This document shows positions 11,790-22,079 of a DNA stretch of 64,000 nt, piece after piece (the first letter of the stretch is position 1; every line of letters begins with the position of its first letter). A program made the translations under genes and the position numbers. Below the pieces are notes generated by a model. The model was not told where the DNA came from. It saw nothing but the letters and a program-made list of their open reading frames with translations, and ran no database searches. This DNA comes from Tetragonia tetragonoides (Eukaryota > Streptophyta > Magnoliopsida > Caryophyllales > Aizoaceae), in the NCBI GenBank assembly GCA_038025085.1, contig CM076142.1:4563501-4627500 (forward strand), read 5' to 3'.

Positions 11790-14290
11790 ACTGGACGTAC
11801 ATTTTAAAGGTCGGAACATCCAGAGCATGTGAAAACAAAATTCGGGGACTTGGAGGAACGAGTTAGCGTCTTCTTGGTCCACGATAGACTCTCCGAAAAA
11901 GTTTTGGACATAAATCACAACCAAACTCCAAGAAGTCTAAACATGAAGTTATAGTTCATTGTTTTTGGGCTTTCAAAATGCTCGAAAACGAAGGTGCATA
12001 TTTTCGCATCATATCACATAGGACATCCCTAAGCGACATGGGAGACCTCGGAGTCACTTATTCGGTCTCTGTTAGGTTTGCACAACCGTTTTGTCGGATA
12101 CCCACTCTAAGGGCTAGAACACCAAAAATATGGGTGAAATCGGAGTTTAGGACCCAAATAATGTTCATGCGGAATCGCGAGTACACTTAGGTCAAGATAA
12201 ACCCCCCAAAGAAGTTTGGGAAAAAATCACAATGGACCCCGGAAAGCCAAAAAATGAAGGCTATAATACACACTTTTTGGGCTTTCGAAAGGCCCCGAGA
12301 CGAAAGTACATATTTTCGCACAATATCGCACGAAAAACTCCTAAGAGACATCGGAGGACCACATGGTCGATTATGAGGTCCCTATTAGGATTTGGCGGCC
12401 TTTTTATTATTAGACACCTCAGACGAACTCTAAGGGCCGGGACAGTGAACATCGAAAGTGTGAAATCTGAGTTTGGGGCCCCATGTTACCTTCCTGGGGC
12501 ATCAGGGGTCCTCTTGGATCCAATAGAACCCCCTGGGTAAGTTTGGGCAAAAATCACAGTCAGGCCCCGCGAAGCCGAAAAATGAAGGCTAATCTACAAG
12601 TTTTTGGGTTTCCGGAGGGCCCCAGAACGAAGGTGCATATTTTCACACCATATCGCACGAGACACCTCTAGGGTACATGGAAGGCCTCCGGGATCAGTTG
12701 CGGGGCTCTATTAGTCTTGAAAAGTTTCTTTACAAGACAACCAATCTAAGGGCCGGAACAACTGAAAGCATCAGTGAATTATGAAGTCAGGACCCATGTG
12801 AACTTCCTGGGGCACCGGGGGTCCTCTCGGATCCAGTAGACCCCTCCGGATAAGTTTGGGCAAAAAACACAGCCCGGCCCCGCGAAATTGAAAAATGAAG
12901 GTTATAATCTACAAATTTTGGGCTTTCGGACGACCTAGAATGAAAGTGCATATTTTCGCACCATATCGCACGAGACATCTCTAGGGGACATGGGAGGCCC
13001 CCGAGATCGGTTGCCGGGGCTCTACTAGACTTGAAAAGTTGCTTTACCAGCCAGCCAATCTAAAGGCCGGAACATCGAAAGCATGGGTGAAATCTGAGTT
13101 CGGGACCCCAGGTGAGCTTCCTGGGGCATCGGGGGTCATCTTTGATCCAATAGACCCCTCAGATAAATTTGGGCAAAAATCACAGCCGGGCCCCGCGAAG
13201 CCGAAAAATGAAGGCTATAATCTACCATTTTTGGGCTTCCGGACGACCCAAGAATGAAAGTGCATATTTTCACACCATATAGCACGAGACACCTCTAGGG
13301 GACATGGGAGGGCCCCGTGATAAGTTGTCTGCGCTCTGTTAGACTTGGAAAGTTGCTTTACCGGACAACCAATCTAAGAGTCAGAACACCAAAAGCATAG
13401 GTGAAATCTGAGTTCGGGACCCCATGTGACCTTTCCGGGGCACCGAAGGTCCTCTTGGATCCAATAGAACCCCCTGGATAAGTTTGGGCAAAAATCACAG
13501 TCAGTCCCTGTGAAGCGAAAAAGGAAGGCTATAATCTACAATTTTTGGGCTTCCGGACGGCCCCTAAACGAAAGTGCATATTTTTCATACCATATTGCAC
13601 GAGACACCTCTATGGGACATGGGAGGGCCCCGTGATCAGTTGTCGGGGCTCTGTTAAACTTGGAAAGTTGCTTTACCGGACAACTAATCTAATGACCGGA
13701 ATACCGAAAGCATGAGTGAAATATGAGTTCGGGATCCAATGTGACCTTCTCGGGGCACAGGGGGTCCTCTTGTATCCAATATAACCCCCTGGATAAGTTT
13801 GGGCAAAAATCACAGCCAGGCCCCGCAAAGTCGAAAAATGAAGGCTATAATCAACAATTTTTGGGTTTCCGGACGGCCCAGAATGAAAGTGCATATTTTC
13901 ACACCATATCGCACGAGACACCTCTAGGAGACATGGGAGGAAAGTTGGAAAGTTGGGGCTATGTTAGACTTGGAAAGTTGTTTTACTGGACAACCAATCT
14001 AAAGGCAGGAACACCGAAAGTATGGGTTAAATCTGAGTTCTGAGCCCCAGATGAGCTTCCTGGAGCACTGAGGGTTCTCTTGGGTCAAGATAAACCCCAC
14101 AGAGGAATTTGGTCAAAAGTCACAACCGGGTTCTGGCAAGCCAAAAAGTGAAGGCTATATACTCCACATTTTTTGGACCTCCGAAAGGCCACGAAATAAA
14201 GGTAAATATTTTCGCATCATTTCGCATCCTGACACCCCTAGGGGTCATGAAAGACCCTCGAAGTTGGTTATCGGGTCCTTGTTAATGAGC
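11790..14290. repeat. Satellite block 3: about eight diverged ~314-bp units
   Basis: The (GGG)TGAAAT landmark recurs near 12132, 12460, 12774, 13088, 13402, 13717 and 14027, mostly 314 bp apart. Shared words with blocks 1 and 2 include GTTTGGGCAAAAA, GGGCCCCG, GAAGGCTATAATC and GGACATGGGAGG, so it is the same family. Block 3 units resemble each other more than they resemble blocks 1 and 2: they have GCACGAGACACCTCTAGG where blocks 1 and 2 have CGCAAGGGACACC. This indicates local homogenisation. Confidence 0.88.
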
Positions 14291-14463
14291 TTTGGTCTGA
14301 GGCTTTGAGCTAAACCCATTCAGTTTTGAGTTGCCCACACGGCCACACCAACTGACAAGGGAGCCCAAAAAAAAAAGAAAAAGAAAATCTAAATCCGTGC
14401 TTGTTGCGCTTGACGGTGCTCCTCGTTACAGATTCGTAGACTCGTAGTCCATCTGTATTCCAA

Positions 14464-15505
14464 CACTACAAGAAAAAAGAGGATTAGTGGCATTTTTATT
14501 TGCCACAATAGAGCAATAAATTGTCACAAAACCTTTTTGTGCCAAAATAAAAATTAGCCACAAGGTTGCCATAAGATATGCAACACAAAAGGCTATTGTG
14601 CTAATTTTTATTTTTACCACCATAAAAGGGTATTTTGTGGCAAAATATTTTTTACCACAGTTTATTTTTGCCACTATAAAAGGATATTTTGTGGCAAAAA
14701 AATAGCAAATTTTAATTTATCTACTAATTTCAAAGTGGCAAATTTTAAATTAGCCACTAATTTCATTGTGGCAAATTGCAATTTGCCACAAAGCTTTAAT
14801 GGCAGATTAAAATGCCACGATTCTAAACCAAGCTATTAAATTGGCAAATTGAACCGGTCAAATTAGGGCAATTTCGGTCAAATGGCATGAACCAAAACCG
14901 AAACCGCTACTTAAGTTTTCAACCCAAGTAAATTTGGGGAGCCCTAACTGTAACCCAATAAAAAATAGCCTTAATTAGGCCATTTTCTAAAGCATTATTT
15001 ATACAAGTTGACTCCTACATTATAGTTATAATAAAGCTGGATGCAAATTTCCTCGTATTTGTCGATGTGGGACAGCTAAAAATAGTTAGAGAAAGTAACA
15101 AAAAAAAAAAAGGACTGAGAAAACGAGCCCTCCCTATTAGCTAGCAGTTCCTTCTCAATTCCATTATATTAGTACAGTATATCCAATTCATTCTTCCTCC
15201 AAAAGGCAAAACACATCGACAACTACATACAGCGGTACAAATTTGGTTTGAGATGAGATCAATAGAATCAACTCTGATCTCTCTCATCTCATCAGTATTA
15301 ATGTGGCAATTTCTCATGCGAAAACTACATACAGCTCCTGTGAAAAGGAGGCATTTTTCATGCTTTCGTGGCATTTTTGTTGGATTGCCACACAAAGGAA
15401 GTGATAATGTGGCAATTTCTCCTTTGTCACTATATCATTTTTCTTGTGGCAAAATATTTATTGCCACGAGGCAAATTGCCACTAAACCTAAATTTTCTTG
15501 TAGTG
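14464..15505. mobile_element. Non-autonomous CACTA (EnSpm-like) element
   Basis: The ends are CACTACAAGAAAA at the left and its complement TTTTCTTGTAGTG at the right. The element is flanked by the 3-bp target repeat CAA (14461-14463, 15506-15508). Subterminal regions are packed with GTGGCAA/TTGCCAC words in both orientations, typical of transposase-binding repeats in CACTA elements. The 1042-bp length and absence of any transposase frame make it a deletion derivative. The sister segments lack it. Confidence 0.9.
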
Positions 15506-15842
15506 CAACCATGTTCATCCACGAACGACACATACATAATTAGATTTAGGCTAATAATTTTAGTCAACGTTATGCGACTTGGTGCATTTTCAATGAATTA
15601 TACAATGCAGAAAAACATTCTCTTTGCAATAATGCATCCTTACTCGAACACAATTTATTGTTTAACGAGAATGTTCTAAAACAAAACTTGGAGGAGACAA
15701 AATATTCACCATTTATATTGTTTAATACATAATCAAATTCACTAAAAAAAAAAAAAGCAAAGAAAATAAGATACATAAGAACTTGATTTTTTTACAAAGA
15801 TCCTCTTTTTATCCTCAAATTGAACATGTATCGTACTTTTCC
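15506..15842. other. 3' flank of peroxidase 3
   Basis: No gene. It matches the 3' flank of peroxidase 2, for example the GAGAATGTTCTAA and GGAGGAGACAAAATATTCACC words, and is probably 3' untranslated region plus spacer. Confidence 0.5.
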
Positions 15843-17331
15843 TTAGTTGAATTTACTACAAACTTTGCGAATTTCTCCTTGATTGCCAGTGAGAACTTCA
15901 AGAGCTTGGAGTTTGATCATGGCATTAGCGAATTTAGTGCTGAATGAGTTTTCATTTGAGGACAACTGCTGAACCATAGGCCTGGTTACGGGGTCACTGG
16001 CTAAATTTTGATCAATTGGAAGGAGTCCTCTGTTCCTTATGATTTGGTCATAGAAAGAGTTGTCAACTATGTTTGAGCTCTGTGGATTTTGGTCTAGAAA
16101 AGCTACATTGTTCGATTTCGTGCACGTTACAATCAACTGCTTGCGAAGGTTTGAGTCCATGTTCGGGTCACTTTGAATACGATCCTCAAAGAAACCACAT
16201 TGTGCAACTCCTACTGTATGTGCACCTATAATTCAGAAATCAGAACACAATATATGATCAGTTCAATTTATGCAAAAGTTTGGACATTAGTATAATTCTC
16301 TTGATAGTTGATACCATAATAAGATGAGGCCATTGCTGGTAAGGTTACGTACCTAGAAGAACAACCATTTCTTCAGCGGTGAAACCTTTCGCGGCAAAGG
16401 CTGAAATACTTTGGGGGGCTGTCATGGAAGGGTCTGGAAGATTTACATCATTCACACTTGATCTGAGTCCATCTGTTCTACCTGTTTGTACAACAAAATC
16501 TGGACCTCCTCCCTATTTAAGAAAAGCCGAAGTTGCGAAAATTGTAAACCGCTAAAATATCAATGTGAGTCACAAATACCAAGGGGAAAGATTTTTCTGG
16601 AATAGGGAGTATCAGGCAGTCATCAAGAAGGACAAGGTAATAAGGTTTGTGCATTAATGCACAATACTTACCAGTTTAATAGCTACTTTAGTAGCAACAA
16701 CAATAATGTCAGCACAAGAGACAAGTTCAGGGCATAGTGCCTCCAAAGCAGCTTTGACAGCATCAATGAATTCATATCCTCTGACACTGAGGTTAGCACC
16801 CGCATTCCTCTCAGTTGTACTTCCAGCTATGAGTATCGATGCATCACATCCCTACATCGATAACAATGCAAGAAGAATCATATCAATAAAATGTGATTAG
16901 TTAATTTCCATTTAATTAAAGGCCTTAATAACAAGATCATCATCAAATGAGAGTGATAAATTAGAAAGCAAGGTACTAATCTGGTTGCTTACATTAACAA
17001 AGCAATCATGGAATTGCATGCGAAGAAGTGCAGGAAGAATAGTTGGATCCTTGCGAAATTGCTCTTGAACTTTGGTTGCGATGAGTGCCTCAACGTCTAC
17101 AGCTTTACATAGCTCCTTATAGAAGCCGACCTTCAAACCAGAAGGCCTGGAAGAAGTAGCAGGACTAGAACCAGCTGGAGACCCGTGGGGCGGCTTCTTT
17201 CCATGGGACTTACCCCACCCATTGCCCAAGTCTAGGCCCCCTAAACCCAAACCAAAACCTTGCGATTCACCCATATGACTCAATACTAGGATGAGCCCAA
17301 GGGCTAGTGCCATTGCTGACAGCCTCATCAT
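15843..17331 (-). CDS. Class III secretory peroxidase 3 (four exons, 353 aa)
   Basis: Third member of the subgroup. Minus-strand exons are 16993-17331, 16672-16851, 16353-16512 and 15843-16225 (339+180+160+383 nt), in frame with GT-AG junctions. The first ATG at 17331 gives an M-M start; the second Met at 17328 is equally possible and aligns better with the sisters. A signal peptide of about 24 residues is followed by a shorter Gly-rich, His-containing segment. The distal site is Arg104/His108 in [10 protein letters not shown] (Asn where the sisters have Arg), and the proximal ligand is His229 in [10 protein letters not shown]. It lacks five residues found in the sisters between the FFEDR and DPNM motifs of exon 4. 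It looks functional. Confidence 0.92.
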
Positions 17332-17439
17332 ATCTTACCTTACAAATTTTGCTAAGTGTATAAGTATATAGCTTTGTAGTTACTAGTGATGAATATAGCT
17401 AGCTAGTTGTGGCTTAAATTTTAGCAAACTATACGCTCG

Positions 17440-17449
17440 TATTTATATA
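17440..17449 (-). promoter_or_regulatory. TATA box of peroxidase 3
   Basis: Minus-strand TATATAAATA, about 110 bp upstream of the ATG at 17331. The surrounding ACTATACGCTCGT word is duplicated (17430-17440 and 17454-17466). Confidence 0.5.
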
Positions 17450-18007
17450 CAAACTATACGCTCGTAATAACTAATTAGTACATAATCATTAAGCAGGGGA
17501 ATAATAATGCATGCCGGCTGTTATAGCTACACTAATTCATTGTCAAAATGCATGTATTGTACAAAATCGCATACCATGTTGACGAAGATTTGTAATGTAG
17601 TAGCAAGTTGTATAGTCACGGAGTATGTATATTTGAGTATATACATGCATGATAATACACACAAAACTATATGAAAAAGGAAACAATTATTTGCTCAAGA
17701 AAGTCGCACCGCTGATATTGGAATGATAGATAGATAAGGAGTATGAGATGAAATAGGTATGCACATAGCATACACTATTAACATAGAAGTATTATTGTCT
17801 TCTCTTAATGACTCCCGTGGTACTACCTAAAGTTAATTAATCACTTATTATCAAGGTAGCACAAAAATGGGAATGCAGACACGAAAAACATAAAATTTTC
17901 AAGAAGGAAGCACAGAGGAGAAATAAGAACGGAAACAGAAAATGCGGACACACAAATTGAGAAACACAAAACGTAGGTTGAGTGTCATGTCCTTGCTTCC
18001 TTGATAA
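17450..18007. other. Upstream region of peroxidase 3
   Basis: No gene seen. It shares ATGCATGCCGGCTGTTATAG with the upstream regions of peroxidases 1 and 2. Confidence 0.45.
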
Positions 18008-18009
18008 TA

Positions 18010-18265
18010 CTCCCTCCGTCTCAAAAAAATCTAAACCTTTGTTTTTTAAAGGTCAAACTTAACAAACTTTGACCATTAATTTATGGAAAAAATATAAAAA
18101 TTCACATTATGAAAATACTTTTGTTAGATTCATTTTTAAAAGTACTTTCAAAAAATCGTATTGTTATAATTTTTATATTCATATAATTATAGTTATTTAC
18201 GATCAAAGTGGTGTCTTAAAGACCGTGAAAAAACAAAGAGTCGGGTTTTTTTGAGACGGAGGGAG
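18010..18265. mobile_element. Stowaway-type MITE
   Basis: The inverted ends are CTCCCTCCGTCTCAAAAAAA and its complement, flanked by TA on both sides (18008-18009 and 18266-18267). The 256-bp length and AT-rich interior fit Stowaway (Tc1/mariner) MITEs. Any reading frame inside is spurious. Confidence 0.92.
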
Positions 18266-18267
18266 TA

Positions 18268-19106
18268 ACTTATTATACTATGTACGTGTTTTTAATCTTC
18301 TATTACCAAGTTGACGATTTATTTATTTATTTTTCATATTGCAAGGAAGCCACCATCCAGCTTTGAGGGCCATTAGTTATTTTATCAAATTCAATTTCAA
18401 GTTGATTACCTTATAAAAATAAGGCTATGTCTTATATCTCTTGTAGCCAGTTGTGTGCATTTAGCTCACGACATGCATTTTTCTATTTTAAAACATGTAT
18501 TCCTTGACAGGTAGCTCTCAATCAGCAAAATCAGAAAGAGAAACTATAGTTTTTCATGTAAAAGGATTTCCTGAATGAAGTGATTTGATTTACCTCGATT
18601 TGGTCAAGGATCATGGTGCTTGGTTGTCCTCTTTAAAGAAATAATCCCAGTCCTTATTCTCTGACTTTATAATGAAACTCCATTTTGATTATTTTTTGGT
18701 GCTGCATGTATTATTCCAAAATAATTGTTTCAAAAATCAGGATCATATGGCCAGTTTCATATCAGCCTTCTTCCATGCACGCAATGACGCAATCATGCAT
18801 ATATAATTGCTTAACTCGTAATTTTATCACTGTTATCCAAATTGATTCTTTAACGTAAAAAGAGAAAATGAAAAAATACAGAGGAATACAATTTAGGCCA
18901 ACTAATAATGTTCGAGCAGATCAAATGCAAAGAGTGATTATAAGAATATAAGAATTTTGGGCAATTGAATTTTAATTAAGCAGGCCAAAATAGGCTAGAA
19001 AGTACGAGAATTGTTGTAAAACAGAAAAACTAAATTTGTAAACATTGAAAAAAAAATTAAGTTAACTCAAATTTTCAGTGAACCATTGCGTCAAAAATGA
19101 GACTAC
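18268..19106. other. Intergenic, nothing recognised
   Basis: AT-rich sequence without recognisable gene or element. Confidence 0.4.
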
Positions 19107-19442
19107 TAGGGCTGTAAACGAGTCGAAGCACTCGTAAGTTGCTTGCGAATGTACTCGGTCAAAGCTCACTCGATGATAAACGAGCCGAGTACAAGAACTT
19201 ATTTGATACTCGTTTATTAAACGAGCTGAGTACAAGCACTCCAATACTCGTCTCGTTACTATTCTTATAGGTTAAATACCTAACAAACTAGAGAACTCGC
19301 GAGCTGCTCGTAAACATACTCGATCTACGCTCGCTCGACAAAAAACGAGACGACCACCAGCACACATTTAATACTCGTTTGATAAACAAGCCGAGCACGA
19401 GCATAGAGGTACTCGAATTGGCTTGGCTCGTTTACACCCCTA
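19107..19442. mobile_element. Inverted-end element with GTAAACGAG termini
   Basis: The left end TAGGGCTGTAAACGAGTCG and the right end (complement TAGGGGTGTAAACGAGCC) form imperfect inverted repeats. The interior is full of ACTCG/CGAGT words. This looks like a small hAT-like MITE. I could not find a convincing 8-bp target repeat, so the superfamily is unsure. Confidence 0.6.
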
Positions 19443-19766
19443 TGTATTACTATTGACCTATCTATTATTGGACAGGAAGCTCACCTGTACATTTGAACTC
19501 AGATTGGTAAAGTAATCAGAGTTAATCACACATAAGATAATAGTAACTTGTGATTCATCATGGTGACATTCATTCATCCTTATAAACTCATCAAATTACA
19601 AAAAGGTAAATAAAAGAAGCCACAACAATTAGACAAGGTACGACAAGCCAAATGAAAAATCAACACACAAAAAAAAAAAGAAAAAAAAAAGAACAATGAA
19701 GCAACAAAATGCAAGCAAATTTTCCTCAAAGGAACTGCAAGCGAACTCAATTAAACAGAACTAACG

Positions 19767-21197
19767 CTAGTGAGCTAGTTGAGGTTGAGCCATAACTGGG
19801 GCTTTAATAACAGAGCGGCATGATTTCCTGATCTCTCCTTGTTTTCCTGTAAGGACATCTATTCTGCCCATACTAATCAACGCTAGTCCGAAATCATAAC
19901 TGAAAGCACCATTGCTAGATGAATATTTTGTGACGATGCTGCTGGTGAGCGTGCTATTTGCAAGGTCTTGATCAACTTGAAGAATGCCTTTACCTGCCCT
20001 AATTGAGTTATAGTAGCCATTGTCCACAGTAAGTGGACTCAATTGGTCAAGATTGACAGGGGTACCATACCCATTTTGCGGGCATTTTCCCTTCAGCACT
20101 TTAAGGAAATCCGGGTTTATGCTTGGGTCCGAAGTTCCTGTGCCACTGAAATTGTACAAACGGTCTTGAAAATTTGCACATTGTGAGATCCCAACAGTGT
20201 GACCACCTACATTGGAGATAAAAGAGACCATATTAGTGTAATAAACTTCTACATAAATATGTATTTAAGTAAGATGATTTTATGTGCATCAATTTTATTA
20301 GAGGAGTTAATTGTCAAAGATTTACCCATAAGAAGAACAAAGTGTTCAGGAGATATTCCCTTTGCTCCAAATATTGAAACTGCTTGAGAGACTGGTATGT
20401 TGGGTGGAGGTAAGGAGCTTAGGGCGTCAGCGGCTCTTGAAGTATTGCCATCCCTTCTCCCAGTTTCTACTGGATACGATTTTCCCCCGGCCTTCATCAT
20501 AGTACAAATGAAGACATGACATTCATCAGTAAAGAATACTAGATTTGTAATGTTGGCATTGAGATTACAAGTCATAATGAAAATGTTAAACTTAATTACC
20601 AAGAAAACAGTGACTTTTGTGGCTATGGCGATGATATCAGCACAAGAAACAACTCCTGGGCATTTCTCATCAACAGCAGCCTTGGCAGCGTCAATGAGTT
20701 CGTAACCTCGAACACTTCCATTTGGACCTGCTGTCTTCTCAGTGTCCGTCCCATCAAGTAGGATTGATGCATCACATCCCTACATAATAAGACTAACAAG
20801 ATGTCACTATCCAATATAACTAGCAAGTGTATCACAAACCCAAGCTACTAAAAGTAGTAATAATGCACCCACAACCACAAAAATTTCATTGACAAAACTT
20901 GCTTAATTAGAGATTATAAGAATTGTAACATACCCTAACGAAGCAATCATGGAAATGCATGCGAAGCATAGCAGCAACGAGGGTTTTGTCCTTCTTGAAT
21001 GCCGTTGTCACTACCCCAGTGATAATAGTTTCAACATCATAAGTTACATTATATCTTTTGCATTTACCTTCATAGAATCCGACTGTCAGCTGCCCGTAAC
21101 ACTGACCAACTAAGGTGATCATGATAACTCCCAAGGCCAAGGCGGCTGGCGCAGACAAATTTGTTGTCCTCATGGCTATGCTGATAGTTCCGATCAC
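19767..21197 (-). CDS. Class III secretory peroxidase 4 (four exons, ~349 aa)
   Basis: Secreted haem peroxidase from a different subgroup than 1-3. Minus-strand exons are 20934-21197, 20600-20779, 20326-20491 and 19767-20206 (264+180+166+440 nt), in frame. The ATG at 21197 gives an extra MIGTISIA; the Met at 21173 (MRTTNLS) fits the family better. The signal peptide ends near QCYG|QLTVGFYEGKC. The distal site is Arg79/His83 in RMHFHDCFVR, and exon 2 reads GCDASILLDG. Exon 3 has VETGRRDG, and the proximal ligand is His206 in GGHTVGISQC. Exon 3 uses an AAG acceptor instead of CAG. A C-terminal tail of about 15 residues after the last cysteine (ending MAQPQLAH) exceeds most relatives and could be a sorting tail. 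Confidence 0.92.
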
Positions 21198-21257
21198 TGC
21201 ACCTGAAGATGGTTAATATTGAAGTGAATACAGTATATGATAGTGGAGTGACCCTTC

Positions 21258-21265
21258 ATTTTATA
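21258..21265 (-). promoter_or_regulatory. TATA box of peroxidase 4
   Basis: Minus-strand TATAAAAT, about 60 bp upstream of the first ATG. The position is typical for a plant core promoter with a short leader. Confidence 0.5.
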
Positions 21266-22079
21266 GAGAACATTTTTCAAGGAATGCTTTAAGGTAACAT
21301 TAATTTGTGGCCGGCCACAAAAGTATTAGCTGGATAAAGGACGTGCACTCAAGTAAGAAATGATATGTGCATACAACTTCGTTTGTGAATCTGCCGTCCC
21401 AACCAAGAGCATTAAGAAGCTCAATCGTGTTTTGTGTTTTCTGTTATTAATGTATAAATTGCCAAAGACATCCACGCACAACTTACTCTTCCGATCCCCA
21501 TTTTACAGGAAATAGATTGATTACCAAAGTACAAGTATGGCACATAATTTTACTCATCAACTCCATTTTACCAGCAGGACAGCTGCGTAACAATGAATTA
21601 ACTTGGTTCAGAGGAAAAGGGAGCAACCGAGAAAAAGAGAGGAACTCAAGAGGTCTTCTGACAATATTTTATACACAGACAGCAGACGGGATGCGAGAGA
21701 GAACTCTGCTAGGGAGCATAGTTGAAAACATAGCACCTTTTGCAACCTTCCATTTATTACCAATCAACAATAACATTATTTTGTAACTTCCCTCTATCGT
21801 AGCTGATTGGTGTTTCCGATTGGTACAGCAGTTTATGGACAACAGAGACAACCAAATGACGAGTGCAGCTACAGCTGTGACCTGACACAACGGGATATTG
21901 CATCTGGAGTGTGCCAACATTGCAGAGTTCCTAATTTGAGATGATTGCAGGCCTGTTGAAGGTCAGACACTCCACTAGAAGCTGCTGGCCGGAGCACTAA
22001 CCACCTATCAAATTTCCATTGTGGTCAGTGTAAAAAGATGTCTCCCGCTTAAAATTCCATCAAACAGTTACTTTGGAAG
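21266..22079. other. Upstream region of peroxidase 4
   Basis: No gene recognised; presumed promoter and spacer up to the repeat array starting near 22080. Confidence 0.4.

Noticed and set aside
965..14290. CRISPR-like array
   Set aside because: The repeats are ~312 bp long and contiguous, without short direct repeats and unique spacers, in a plant nuclear context.
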